NCBI GenBank assembly: GCA_907163375.1
Contig: CAJQUW010009219.1
Coordinates: forward strand, 246,001-310,000
Reading direction: 5' to 3'
Length of the DNA stretch: 64,000 nt
Source: Prostheceraeus crozeri
Lineage: Eukaryota; Platyhelminthes; Polycladida; Euryleptidae
Shown piece by piece: positions 51,760-64,000 of this stretch. How positions within the stretch are numbered: position 1 is the stretch's first letter; each line of letters begins with the position of its first letter. The translations under genes and the position numbers were made by a program. The notes beneath the pieces were generated by a model. The model ran no database searches and was not told the origin of the DNA. It worked only from the letters and a program-made list of their open reading frames with translations.

Positions 51760-54700
51760 TCCATTTTGAACATGTTCGGGACGTCTTCCTTCATTCGATC
51801 TCTATGCATCGCTGCGTGCTGGTCGGATGGCTTGCGACCGCTGTTCACTTGGTCGTTGCAACTTTGTGTCTCTCTTGTGTCTTATGACTTCTCATTATGG
51901 CTGCGTTTAGGTACAATTTTACCGCATTGCTTAATATTCGGAACAAAAGGTGTTGTTGTGTATCCTGACAAACTAGACGGCGACTTTTCTATCATGGGAT
52001 TTATCATCGTCACATACCTGTGGTTACTTCTGTGCGAATGGATGACTCTAGTATTTCTGATACACATCATATTCAAAGACAGTTGGTTCCTATACCCAAG
52101 ATGCTTGGTCAACGACGTTCCCGACGTCGTCCTATTAGTTATCCCAATATTCTTCTTACAAATACGAGGTCTTTTGCAAACAAGTTTGAAGAATTTAGCT
52201 TGCTTATTTCCCAGCACCAACCGGATATTGCGGTTGTTACAGAAACATGGCTGAACAACCTTGTGGATGATGTATCTATTAAACTGGATAACTACAGTCT
52301 GTTCCGAAGTGATCGTATTAATGGTAGAGGAGGTGGAATAGCATGTTACCTTCAGGATCATTTCTCTTCATACACAGTTGCAGAGGAATTACTTGTTTCT
52401 TCGGCATTTCCTAAAACTGAATTGTTGTCAATATTCATTCAGGAATTATTTTTGGTGATCATAATGGTCTATCATCCTTACTGGAATAATCCCAGTGCTC
52501 ACGATGACGACCATAATCACAGTAATTGACTTCGTTCGAGTGAAATTTGGTCCATCATGTCGTCTTGTGGTTTGTGGTGATTTTGATGACTTACGTCATT
52601 ATTACAATGATATTCGAATCGCCACGCAACCTTTTCCAATGGTTAAATTTCCTACACATGGAGATCATGTTCTTGATCAGATTTTCGCAAATTTTGGAAC
52701 TAACTGTAACCCTACCTCTTTACCACCGATTGGTTTTTCTGATCACAAGGTTGTGTTGTGGCAACCCACTGTGAAAACTGTACCTGTTGTTACTTTGAAA
52801 AAGAAGATTCGCAAGTTATCTGTTTCGAATATGGTTAGATTTTCCGAGTATGTGTCTACAGTGGACTGGAAGTCATTTACTCTTTCGTGTGAAAATTTGG
52901 AAGAGGCTGCAACCTTTTTCCATGGAGCCCTATTTTCTATATTTGATGCTTGTTTTCCTGAAAGGACAATCAAACTGATGTCTACTGATCCGCATTGGAT
53001 GAAACCGTCGCTAAAAGTGCTCATCGATGATCGAGACCGTGTATATTATCTCGGTCAGTGGACAAAGTATGAACGACTTAGAAATGAAGTCATCGCTGAA
53101 ATTCAATGTCTTAAGAAACATTATATCGACAGTGCACTTAACTCTGGTTGTCCTCGGAAGTTATGGAGTTCTTTAAAGGTCGTTTCTCGGCAATGCAAGA
53201 ATTCTACTTCTTTCAAATTTTCTGTTGAGGAATTCAATGACTACTTTACGTCGATTTTTCAGGACGTCAATGTTCCACTGAATGATAGCCCTCTATACCT
53301 GGTGAGCCTCTAATTTTGTCAACTTCGGAGGTTGAATTGTATCTCTCCAAGCTATCAAAGAAAGGGATGGGATTTGATGGGATTCCGTCTTGGATCTACC
53401 GTTGCTATGTTGGAGTTCTTTCGCCGGCTATTACGGTATTATTCAATTGGTCTTTCAGTGAGTGCTACGTTCCTCGTTCATTTAAAAGTGCAAATATTTG
53501 TCCTATACCAAAGCGGGATCACCCCCGTGATATTTCTGACTATAGACCCATATCTTTGTTAACGCCACTGTCAAAAATTTTTGAACGCATTGTTGTACGT
53601 AAGCTTATTCTTCCTTTCATCGAAAGTGGTGTTAATTGTAATCAGTTTGCATACTTACCCCGTCCTGGAGCCGGGACTACTAGTGCTTTAGTTCTAACAC
53701 AACATAAAATTTTGTCGTTCTTAGACTCGGCATCAGGATGTGTTCGTTTGCTGTCAGTAGACTTAGCAAAAGCTTTCGACAAAATTCCTCATAATGTGAT
53801 TTCGAATGCATGCAAGGGTCTGAGTTTACCTGATGTAACGTTAAAATGGATTTCCAGTTTTTTATCCGAAAGAAGGCAACGTACTTTTATTAATAATGTT
53901 TTTCTTCTTGGTCACCCATTGCAAGTGGCATTCCGCAAGGTAGTGTCTTAGGGCCTATCTTATTTGCAATTGCTGTTAACGACTTTTGTCCTGTATCTCC
54001 TAACTCGTCTGTGATTCGTTATGCAGATGATTTACCATTGCTGCATTTTGTGCGTAATGCCCAAGAGGATAATTTGCAAGCCGAATGGCTAAACTTCTTG
54101 AGCTGGTCAAGTTCTGTATACTTACCTGTTAATTATTCCAAATGCTGTATTATGAACATTATCACGAAGAGACATTTAACCCCAAACATTGTTTCTCTTT
54201 CTGTTGATTCATCATTACCAGAAATAGAGTATCTAACGTTTCTCGGTGTCATTATGTCTCGCGATTCAAAATGGAATCGCCATGTTGATTATATTACAAA
54301 GAAGGCACTAAAAAGATTTTTCATTCTGTACAATCTTCGGCGTGCGGACTGTCCACCTATGTTATTGCGAAGGTGTTACATTTCATTTATTCGGTCTATT
54401 TTGACGTACTCGTACGCATGTTTCTGCAATATTCCGCAGTATTTGTTAAAGAAGCCTATCGCAATAGAAAAAAGAGCTTACGGAATTATTGGTTTGCCGT
54501 ATGTTGAGGAACTTTCTCTTGCTGTTGTTTGTGATAAAACGTGTGAAAGTCTTTTCTAAAATTGTAAAATATCAAGAGCATCCTTTGCGTGAACTATTTT
54601 CCATCCGTTCTTGTGTGAGAGCTACCAGAAGTAGTTGTATTTTGAATCCTCCGCCCACCAAGACTGAACGGTTCAGAAAGTCGTTCATTAGATTTTGTAA

Positions 54701-54842
54701 ATAGTCTGTTTTTATGTATATTTTTACGACATTTTGTGCAGCCTTCTCTTCCTTTGTCTTTTGTATATCTCGATTTATGTAATGTGCTCACCGAATATGA
54801 TCTGTTGAGACAATAAAGATATTATTATTATTATTATTCTTT
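51760..54842 (+). mobile_element. LINE (CR1/L2-like group), ORF2 with endonuclease and reverse transcriptase, decayed
   Basis: Frames in order. About 52110-52529: apurinic-type endonuclease start (ILLTNTRSFANKFEEF, VVTETWL, RGGGIACYL). About 52555-53313: the rest of the endonuclease (LVVCGDFD, GFSDHKVV) and linker. 53316-53951: reverse transcriptase (GFDGIPSWIY, YRPISLLTPLSKIFER, motif A LLSVDLAKAFDKIPHN). 54011-54559: YADD catalytic box, then LEYLTFLGVIMS-type thumb sequence. At least three frame changes interrupt the ORF, including one between motif A and YADD (near 53940), so it is dead. It ends at an AATAAAGAT(ATT)n tail near 54812-54838. The 5' limit is uncertain; no ORF1 is recognised. 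Clade is a guess from the tail. Confidence 0.85.
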
Positions 54843-54844
54843 AA

Positions 54845-55110
54845 TCAGATCTTCATCTCTTCCTCAACTTCCTTTCGTCACATGCACTTGCGGCGGCGTC
54901 GTCCTTGTCTTCGATTTCCATGCGAAAAGTGTTATTTGAAGAACATCCTCATATTCTCTGCTCAACACATGACCTAACCACTGCACCGCATTCGACTTTG
55001 CCAGTTTTCCTATATTCTCCTTTAAGGCAAACAGTTTCATTCTGTCCATGAGCTTCGTCCCACACATCGCTCTAGTCATCTCCCTCTCGGATGAAGTTTC
55101 ATCTCACCCT
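54845..55110 (-). mobile_element. second LINE fragment, minus strand
   Basis: The minus-strand frame reads RAMCGTKLMDRMKLFALKEN then LAKSNAVQWLGHVLSREYED. This is the C-terminal segment of RTE-like LINE ORFs (C-G-V-x-L-x-D ... L-A-x-x-N-x-V-x-W-x-G-H-V-L-R-R-x-D-D). It lies directly after the tail of the first LINE, in the opposite orientation. Confidence 0.7.
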
Positions 55111-58100
55111 AAAACGCTAAAATATTCTAAATATTTCAAAAATTCAAAGTTAGCATGTAGAAAGATTGCATGGTGAAGATGCCTAGTTTGACATGCTAGT
55201 TATGTTTCAGGAAGAACCAACACACTTAGTCATTCTCAAGACATTGACATAGCGTCTGTGTTCTTTTTTGTCAATGCCTTTCACTTATAGTGCAATCATT
55301 TCTGGCAGCGCTAAAATCCCTGAAGCTGTATCACTTACAGCTTAAGCACCAGAGTGATGGCAGTTCAATGCGATTTTTGTCAAACGCACCAAAATTGTAA
55401 CCCTCAATACGGGAATTTACTCCCCCACCGTGCAGAATTAATTGACTGCGATCACCTGTGCTTGAAGACCGGCAGGACATTTCTTTATTTGTCATCATGT
55501 TTCTCTTTTATTTTCGTATATTATTTCAAGCTTGGAGAGTCCATTCTCATCACTTTTGCTTCTCCATCATCTGAGAATGACGTGAATTTAGCCAAAAATG
55601 TCGCCGTCTCTTAACTGATCGGTGTTTTTGCTTAACATTAGGCATCAAACTAAGTTTCATTAACCATAAAAAGATCTGTTGATATTATTTGCCTGAGTCT
55701 TCAAAATTCATCTCGATCGACCGTATATTAAACTAAATCAACACGATCATCCTGAAATGCATGTATGGTCGTATTTAATGTGGTTCAATAAAATACAAAA
55801 AAAATTTGTGTTTTGTACGTGTTTGTGCACATGGATTTGCCTTAGGATAGAATATTATTCTAGTCTTACACACTGTCAGATATTTTTCTTTCTCCTATTT
55901 AGCGAGTTTTGTTGCAAATTCTTTGCTGCATTTCTCCACAATCATCAGAGATGCCAATTTTTTTTAAAAATGAATTGAACATTCTGAGAATCGTAGAGAT
56001 TCCGTGATTCAGGTAACTTGTAACTTAGATGTTATTTCGATCGAACGGTATTAAATTTTTAAAATAGCCTTAAATCCTGCCCATGTATTCCGATTCTTTA
56101 AACTTCGCCCTACCCAAAGCAAGCAACCTTACTAGACAGTAAGGGGTGGGTCCCACCAGGTTGGAGACATTTTCTGATAGTGAGAGAGAGAGAGAGAGAG
56201 AGCGCTGGTAGTTCCACAGGCGGATAGACTGGAATCACGAATCTTCTGTTGCATCGCATTGATGTACTGACCTCTATCAACGGAGCAATCCTATCAGGTA
56301 AGAGGTTGAAAGACACAACAGTCGTAATTTTTCAATCGATTTGGTGTTCCTGGCCCCGACATGTGGTACAGGTTGAAAGTTATGGATGGACCGAAACCTT
56401 GCTTTATGGACCCACATGGTTCCTAACTGATGACTTCTTGCTTGGCTATGTAACTCAAGTTTCTTCAGTTTTGCGTGCATCTTCATTTGAAATTTTGATA
56501 GACATTTTGTCATGGTTTGTGCCGTACTCTCGTCTCAAGTTTATAAAAATTAAATGAATTATTCGTTTCAATTTGCTCCTTCACCTGAAGTTTTAGTTCG
56601 GTTAGCCTTTGTAACAAGTATTATGTACGGTATGTTACTCCGTATCAGGGTGTGGATCTCCAAGCTTAAAGTATCAATTTCATCTATACGCACCGGACTT
56701 GTAATAATCTAATTTCCTCTAGGAATTTCCAATAGGACATTTGTTTAACTTCTTCCGCTCCGCGAAATCGTACTTTTAAGTATGTCGTGGTTTTATTTGA
56801 TAGACTATTGCTTGCCATCGACTACACGGCTCAAAACGGCACCTTAAAGTAATGAAGTCACTTTCATCACTTTCACGTGATCGAGTGTGAAACTTCGTAG
56901 ACGATATTGAAATGAATTGTGCGTGTTAAACTCTGAAAATGAAGATCTACATATTTCAAGCAGTGGGTGGAGTGCTGTGTCAGACTTCGGTTCAAGAAGG
57001 AGAGATGAATGAGGCTTTTATCTCTTCCGATTTTCGTAATTAGAAATGTATCAAGTCAATCTCGTGACCTTTATTATGAGAAAAAAAGTACTTTAACGGA
57101 AATATGATTAACATGACGAATGAAGCGCGCAGACATGTGGAAGTGGTAACGTTAGCTGCACAGTCAGATAAGCGGCAGATGTCACTTGCATGAAATAAAA
57201 ACATTGTCAAGTTGTGGACGGCTTTGGATCTACTCAGATGACGAACATAGTCGATGTTGGGGTCAAATGCTGTCATTGTTTCTCTTTTTAAACTGGCTGC
57301 GTGCTAGTTGTCGAACTGATTTTCACTTGCAGTTCTAGTGTATACACCATCTGTCTCATTCGTGGTGAACACCTCATTTTTTCTCAATTGCAAATTTCTT
57401 CTATCACAATGCGGGCATGTCTTGGATAAGGTCTGTCAAAATGGAATAAAATCCGGTCCTCCAATAGAACCCGGGGTGGCCTGCTCTTGGTACATCTCCC
57501 CCAAATATCTAAGATCGCCTACACTGTGATTCCGATTCAACCATTGTCGAAATCCATAGGTTTTTATGATAATGTGTGTGATCGTATGCCATAGTGCCAT
57601 CGACTGATGGGTGCCCGCTTCTTGCCCTGTACAGGACTGATCCGGCTTTCTCGGATTTTCGTTGAAATTTAACAATTCTGCTGAAGTGCATGGATTTTTG
57701 CGGCTGTCATGTTCGGAATTGAACTTTCGTATTGCAGAAGAAGCACTATTGTTTGAAGAAGAATAACATCTAACAAGAGCGACGCGAGTAACTTGCCGCT
57801 TCGTTCCAAACCAAAGCTATCAATTATTCAAAGACAATTAATTCATCTATCTCTGTCTGCTAAACTTTTTGAATCAATTTCATAGATATTTCAGAATTTA
57901 AATATCTACTCAAGTTTGCAGTCTCCACATATTCCCGTCTGCGTTCAAAACTATAGAATGATGCAGCAGTTGAACACATGAAATTGATTGTTTAACGTAT
58001 ACCTTTGAGAAGTTGAAGGAAAACTTAATTTTGAACAAAACCAAACGATGCGTAGTTTCTACTGAGAAGCTTTCAGACTAAGCGATGTAATTGAAGAAGT

Positions 58101-58272
58101 TCCATCTTCATTTTGAAGTTTTTAGCGGCTCGCTTTTTGGGACACTCTGAATAATACAGCATAACTTAATGTACTCCAACTGTAATTTAACTCAGTTCGT
58201 TAACAGTTCGTTCAATTATGGTGCAAGCTAGGCTAGGCGACAATATAGAACATAGCTTCTAAGAATCACTGC
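55111..58272. other. gene-free stretch
   Basis: Only a GA microsatellite (about 56182-56203) is recognised. Other open frames are short and without domains. Confidence 0.4.
56182..56203. repeat. (GA)n microsatellite
   Basis: About eleven GA dinucleotides in a row. Confidence 0.9.
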
Positions 58273-58633
58273 TTATAGGCATTGTAAAGATTGTAGAGTG
58301 CCAGTTCGCCTGGGCATAGAATAGAAAGATGTCCTTAGACTTGAACAATTTAAGCACGAAAATTCCTTGGCAGCCGCAGACGCTACGTTTCGCACTACAA
58401 GGGCTCGTCATTACGGCTCGGAATGGCCCAAACTAGCTTAAAATATCCAGAATGGCTGAACAAGCTGAAGGACTGCACAACAGACTGCTCTGCGTTTATT
58501 TATCCTGCGGTGTGGCTAATTATCATAAAGATGGCAGAGTACTGTACATAGAGTAGAAAGATGTCATCAGCCAAGGAATTGTTGTACTTAAATTGTTCAA
58601 GTCTGAGGACATCTTTCTACTTTATAGGCATTG
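58273..58633. mobile_element. fold-back insertion with 12-bp flanking repeats
   Basis: TTATAGGCATTG occurs at 58273-58284 and again at 58622-58633. Inside, TAGAAAGATGTCCTTAGACT and about 30 further bases near 58321 recur reverse-complemented near 58570-58620. A third copy of TAGAAAGATGTC lies at about 58550. No intact open frame. It looks like a small DNA element with long inverted ends. Confidence 0.65.
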
Positions 58634-59042
58634 CCATAGATTTCATCTTCCTTTGGTTAATATATCAATAATATCCATCTGTCATGGACATCAATGAAAT
58701 TTCCTCGAACCCTAGTTCTTCCTACGAATTTTTGCATTTGTGTCCACTGAAAGCGGATGTTATTCTTATTTTGGAAGTTAAAATCGCTTAGAGAGTTCTT
58801 GTGTAGTACGTGGATAATTTTCCCGATGAATTTCGTAAGTTACTAAACCTATAACATCAAGAGCTCCTGTTCGATGTTAATGGAAAGCTTAAAATCAAAA
58901 CGATTTTATCCACCAAATACACTTCATTCACGCGAATATTCTTGTCTGGTCAAGTTATAATAACAAAACTATCAGATTTTTGTTACTCGCAGTGTCCTTT
59001 AGAAAGTGTTAAATAACTTCAGCCCACAGACTGATCCGTATG
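58634..59042. other. gene-free stretch
   Basis: Nothing recognised. Confidence 0.4.
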
Positions 59043-59270
59043 AACCGGCGCTGTGGCCTTGTGGTAGTGTTCGCTCTGCGTCCCGGAGACCTTGGTTCAA
59101 ATCCTGGTTGGCTCAAACCTGAGACTTTTAAAATAGATGCACTCTCCATTCTTGCTAAACTCTCAACACAAAAAGAATGAGTGTGGGAGAGATAAAAACT
59201 CGGCCACATGGAAGAAGGGCTCCTTGCCTAATGTCCTTCCGAGTATAAACAAGGTTCATTCATTCATTTT
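59043..59270 (+). mobile_element. tRNA-derived SINE, family A, plus strand
   Basis: GCTGTGGCCTTGTGGTAGTG (A-box region), GGTTCAAATCCTGG (B box), a body with AACACAAAAAGAATGAGTGT and CGGCCACATGGAAGAAGGGC, and a tail CATTCATTCATTTTATTTTA. Same family as the inverted copy at 24575-24800. Confidence 0.8.
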
Positions 59271-62200
59271 ATTTTATTTATGCGATCTTGATTTGGATAT
59301 CAATGAGTAGATCTACTCTAAGACTGGTGGGTCATAGTTCCTTCCTGCATCTAGAACTAGAAACCTTTTATTAACGAAGTTTTTATTCTTGATTTCTTAG
59401 TTTCAGATTTTCTAGAACATCAGTTCCAATGACATTCCCATGATGGTTTTCGCTATGACCATCGTTGTTCTTATTTGAAGAAGACTTGTCATTGTACTTT
59501 TATGCTGATGGTCTTGAATTTTTCTAATCTTAGATTGAACGCGATTCCGGATGAACTGAAATGCTGCTCAATTAATCGTTTTTGCAACAATTTGCAATTG
59601 ACAAACTGAAGTTTAATAGATGACTGAATGAGATCATGAATTACAACCACAGAATGTGCCTTTTTCACCTCCGTAAATCTATATTGGGCAGATATTTGAG
59701 ATTTGTAATCAGTAAGTTAGTGAAATTTTAACGGGCAAATTTTCCCGGTTGTGCCTACAACTTTAAATAGTTAAGTCGATGTTGAGTGTTGTGAAGGCCT
59801 GCTGATGATCCCTGATATTGGATGAAATAGCAACTATTCAGGTCTTTTCCCATCTTTCAACTGAGGATATAACTCAATTTTTACAATTATTTACATTTTG
59901 TTCGCAGGAAGCAACATTTGTTGTTCATTACAGGCGCACTGAAATGGACGACTTGTCAGTAGTGTGTTCAAGGTGAAATTTAATGAATACCCGTCAAAAT
60001 TTCACCAACTTGATAGTTGTAAATATTAATTATGAATCATTCAAAGCAATGTTCTATGTTTGATGGAAATTAGTCTCGTGACTTTTAGGCTTTCGATTCT
60101 GCTTTACTCCTGCTGGTATTATATTCAACGAACAAGCAATTACAGTTCAAGTCAGTTTCAGGAAATAGCCATGAAAGTTTAAATGGCTTGATCTGTTCAA
60201 ATCCAATGTATGAAATGGGAAATCGACGTTTATCCTTGTACTTGATTTAAAATCGACTGTTTGAATCGCCGAGTGAGAGCTATTTAACCGAATACGTGTC
60301 ATACAAGTAGATCCGATGCAAATAATCAATTAAATAGAAACAGAATAACGTTATTCTAAAAGAATAATATTCGAAAATACTGAACTACTTTCCTTTTGAC
60401 CTGATCATGTTCCTTCTGAAGTCAGTCAGCGATGAGCGATGATTGTAGGTGACAGTAAATTCTATGCACAGAAATGAATCTAATCAGAATCCTAACCTAT
60501 CCTTATCTAATCAGAATTCTAAACTAATGACGTCGGTGTTTAGAGTCAAGAATTAGAATTTATTGTGTGAGAGGAAGAATTCATTATTTTCGAATTTGAA
60601 TAAACTTTCTAATAGATATAATATTCTATTTGGATGAATAAATTCTATATGTAAATTTCAGTTGGAAAATTAGAAATACTTCCATGGGATTAATGAATAA
60701 TGGAATTTGTGGTGACTTTGAAAGTTGAAATTAGGAAGGAAAGCAAATTTTGTTTTTTATGGAGAGCTGTTAGAATAATTTCTTAGGAAGAAACTTGCAG
60801 ATTAAAGCGCGAAGGAGGCAAAAATGGGTTTGTAAAATACCCATGTTAGGAAGAAGCAGCTATAAATGGAATATGCAGTCTGATGAAGCTGTGAGAATCA
60901 TGATAAACCAGACAGATAGCTGGAAACTTGTTGGTTTACTTGTTTACAATTCTAATCATGCATGCAGGTGACATCCAAAAAGGATGATAAACAGAAATTC
61001 TCCTGTGCTTTTTACAATTATTCATCTGGTTTGTCCTCCAACAATTTCATCTAGCTATAGTAAGAGTCCAATAAATGCTGTCTGATATGAGTGTATTGAT
61101 GAATCTTACTTTTAGATAATGAACAAACTTAAGATAATGAATTTACTGAATCAAAGCATGCTCTTTAAGGAGACAGAATTATACGTGGTAAACGCAAAGA
61201 ACCGCGAGTTGGATACGAACCCGATTTAGAAGTCCAAGTCCTACTTTCCCATTGACCTCAAGTCCAAATTCTCGACATAGTATTTTTGTTTATTTTGATA
61301 GTGACACATGAAATTTTTCATCTTCCAGTGAATGCTGTTCGAAGTTGCCTGCCACCGGGCTTCCCATGCCTCCATCCTCGAACGACAAAGGTCAGCGATG
61401 GTTCCGAGCTTACATCCGAGCTTCCACTCTGCGCAACAGCAAGTTCTATATCGTATCCTTTTCAATGATGGAACAACTAACTGTTTGCAATAACTTACTA
61501 TACACCGCTTCACTGCAAAAACTGCAACTTTCGTATTTTGTAGAATAGAGTTTTTTTGAGCATTTTTGAGGATTTCTGCCAATTGTCGGAACACTCAACG
61601 ACCAAAAGTCATTACAGGAATTATGTAAATGAAATATTATTAATGATATTATTAATTATATGATGAACAATGCCACAACGATGAGCAATCATATGCCCAC
61701 AAGCAAGCATGGGATTTCATCGTCTTTGATTCAGTGATAGGATGTTTGTTTCTGAATTGGAAAAGAATCTTTCATGTTCACCTGGCAATTCCAATGAAAC
61801 GTTGTTTCGTTGTCAGTTAAAGGCAATGTTACTTGACCATCTCGAATCATTCCGGTTTTGCTGCATGACATGATGACAAAAGGTCACTCTTTGCTGAAGA
61901 TCATAATTATACAACCCTTAGACCGTTGTTTTCTTCACGGCCTCAAGTTTTCCTGTTTTTGCATTCAGTTCATGGTCGATAATGAAGTGTCACATTAGAA
62001 TGCAACTTTTCTCTGCAATTATTTCGCTTGCTTTCTCACCTGAGGTTCTGTGATTATTTTGGTTGTCTGCATGGGACCTTGAAGACGCTCAATGTTTAAA
62101 GAAATCTTGTTCTCCAATCCAGAATCGCGCGTAAAGGAGGAGCAGTCTTATCGAACTTTGAAGAAACAGACGTCGAGATTCTTCACAATTTTCAGTTGCA

Positions 62201-62738
62201 ACACCGTGCGACCAAATGTGAAGAGCTTGCTTCTTCATGATGATATTCGAAAACACGCCAAATGAAGTTAAGAAAATTGTTTACACTGCCTTCAGAACGC
62301 GATGAAATTCAAAATCATGTATCAAAATCATGTAAATCTGTAAGCAGTACGAGATGCTACATGAATGCAGCTGATGTTGACCGAAAATGAAAATGCCTTC
62401 AAAGTCATAGTCATCTATAAAACAGGCTTGCTACATAGCCTTGAAACAACGCGGTATCATCTGAAGCACATTTTATATGTGATTTACATTGTAATATTTA
62501 TTCTTGCATCTGACCGTTAGCATCTAAATATAGTTAAATTATATTTGCTTCATAGTGTTAGTGCGAAATCTCTTAGAGCTGTTCATGATTCATCAACAAT
62601 TTGTCTACAGATGTTTCGTCATTGAAGTAAGATTACTGTCAAGGGTTGCATTTCTTGTGGCTTGAAATTTAGAACAATTCAGTGACTATATCGATGACAA
62701 CCGTTGCTTTGTCGGCTGATTAATTGAAGTGAATCGAG
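59271..62738. other. gene-free stretch
   Basis: A minus-strand frame of 117 codons (61241-61594) has no recognisable domain. Nothing else is seen. Confidence 0.35.
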
Positions 62739-62817
62739 GACCACGTGTGGCTTTCCGCATAATTGCATCATCAAGCCAGACCACGTGTGACTTTCCGCAT
62801 AATTGCATCATCAAGCC
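62739..62817. repeat. 40-bp tandem duplication with CACGTG
   Basis: ACCACGTGTGGCTTTCCGCA through TCATCAAGCCA occurs twice in tandem with one substitution. Each copy holds the E-box palindrome CACGTG. Confidence 0.9.
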
Positions 62818-64000
62818 AATTTGCAGCAACCTCCATGCAGTCTGCCACGAATGCCTGAATCGCGGCTAGATTGTATAATTTGCCACAAATTCCAATCGAG
62901 CGGATATGCTCCAACACGTAAATTTTTGAAACACTTTCATTCAGTTTCAAATTTGGCTTAAACATTGATGTAGGAGTTAACAGGATGGTGCCCTTTCTTA
63001 ATCCCCTTTGGAGTGGTGAAGCCTGAAAATTCTGTGAGAGGGTGTGCGGTGCCCAACCCCTAGCTTGCAATTAATCACAATTAACAATTAGTAGGTGCTG
63101 ATTTTTATTTGACTAATATTATTTTATGATATAGCCATCTCTAAAGACCCCTGGAACGTCACAAATAGTTATTTTATTGTGTGAAGGAAAATCAGAACAA
63201 GTTGCTGAGGGATCTCGTTCATTCTTAAGGTAATAATATAGATGCGGACATTGTCGAATCTTTGTAGTGATGAGCTACATTTACTTCTGAGATAGTTGCG
63301 ACTAACAACAAATAAAGTCAAAGGTAAATAAATGCACGATACAATACATATGCATAAGAAAAGAATAATAAGAAGAATTTATGCTATTAGCGAAGATAAA
63401 GGCTCCGAACATGCTGTTTTTGCATGCAAAGACCAGTCATAAATCTTAATTACTCATGGGTTCTAAGATACACAGAAAGGCTTCTTTAAGGTGTCCCCTG
63501 TAGATATCCGCAAACAGTGGGCCAAGACAGCTTCTCATTGCTACCTCTTCGACAGATGATTCCATTGAAGATAAACTGAACATCCGCAGTGCACAGCTCG
63601 ACGTTCACGAAATTCATATTACTCACGAATTATATCAATTGTATATATCACGAAGTTGCGGTAGATAACTAGTCAAATTTATCAGAGATAATGAGAATCG
63701 TCTTGACATTACAAATATCCATCTAATTCTGTGACCAGTATTATCATCAGCTGTCAGTCGGCCGTGCTTCCCCTGTATCGGAATCGGCTCACTGCGAGAG
63801 AGGCTTCACCAATGCAGTGAAATGCACTATCCTGTTAACTACTACATTAATGGGCACAAAGTACAATTTCATTTTGCTGATGTGACAGTATATACCGCAC
63901 CGCATTTATGTTGAATATTCATAGTTATTTTATTGCATTGTTTTAATTTTGGAGAGACCAAGTATCAGAATCTTGCAATGAAATTAGTGCTAAATGATGC
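62818..64000. other. gene-free stretch to window end
   Basis: Nothing recognised. Confidence 0.4.

Noticed and set aside
61241-61594. 117-codon minus-strand frame as a gene
   Set aside because: No recognisable domain, no matching splice signals and composition like its surroundings.

Overview
The window is low-GC nuclear DNA from an invertebrate animal; I cannot name the phylum. The evidence is spliced exons of a Mondo/MLXIP-type bHLH-zipper gene with long introns, many tRNA-derived SINEs, LINE remnants, fold-back DNA elements and two large minisatellites. Most of the 64 kb has no genes.

Layout. 1-7028: gene-free flank with a SINE, a short tandem repeat and a striking fold-back of about 750 bp (5301-6054). 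7035-23517: a Polinton (Maverick) of about 16.5 kb, bounded by a perfect 6-bp target duplication (AAGCGG) and near-identical terminal inverted repeats of about 450 bp. 24944-25366, 43424-43611 and 46829-46985: three phase-compatible exons of the host gene, separated by introns of about 18 kb and 3.2 kb. The 18-kb intron holds a 30-bp minisatellite (30401-31629) and a 33-35-bp minisatellite that reverses orientation inside the array (36222-39290). 51760-54840: a decayed LINE with a YADD reverse transcriptase, followed by a second LINE fragment on the other strand. The rest is SINEs, small inverted-repeat elements and sequence in which I see nothing.

The Polinton is treated as a fossil virus-like element. 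It looks mostly whole and young, with about three or four breaks. From left to right it carries two Polinton-associated proteins of unknown function, a penton-like minor capsid protein, the packaging ATPase, a large protein-primed type B DNA polymerase (minus strand), a small basic protein, a second membrane-anchored P-loop ATPase, a four-finger zinc protein, a divergent fibre-like coiled-coil protein, a pVI-like membrane-active protein, the double jelly-roll major capsid protein, a pX-like membrane protein, a phospholipase A2-like region next to a DDE integrase, and an adenain-like cysteine protease. These are modules for replication, integration, capsid building, genome packaging, maturation and entry.

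The most interesting signals in the Polinton are the second ATPase, an A-run placed directly before every gene start (like poxvirus late promoters), a recurring family of tiny three-base-loop hairpins found both between and inside genes, a palindrome of about 170 bp made of GTCCG-rich arms, and mirrored start codons at a divergent gene pair.
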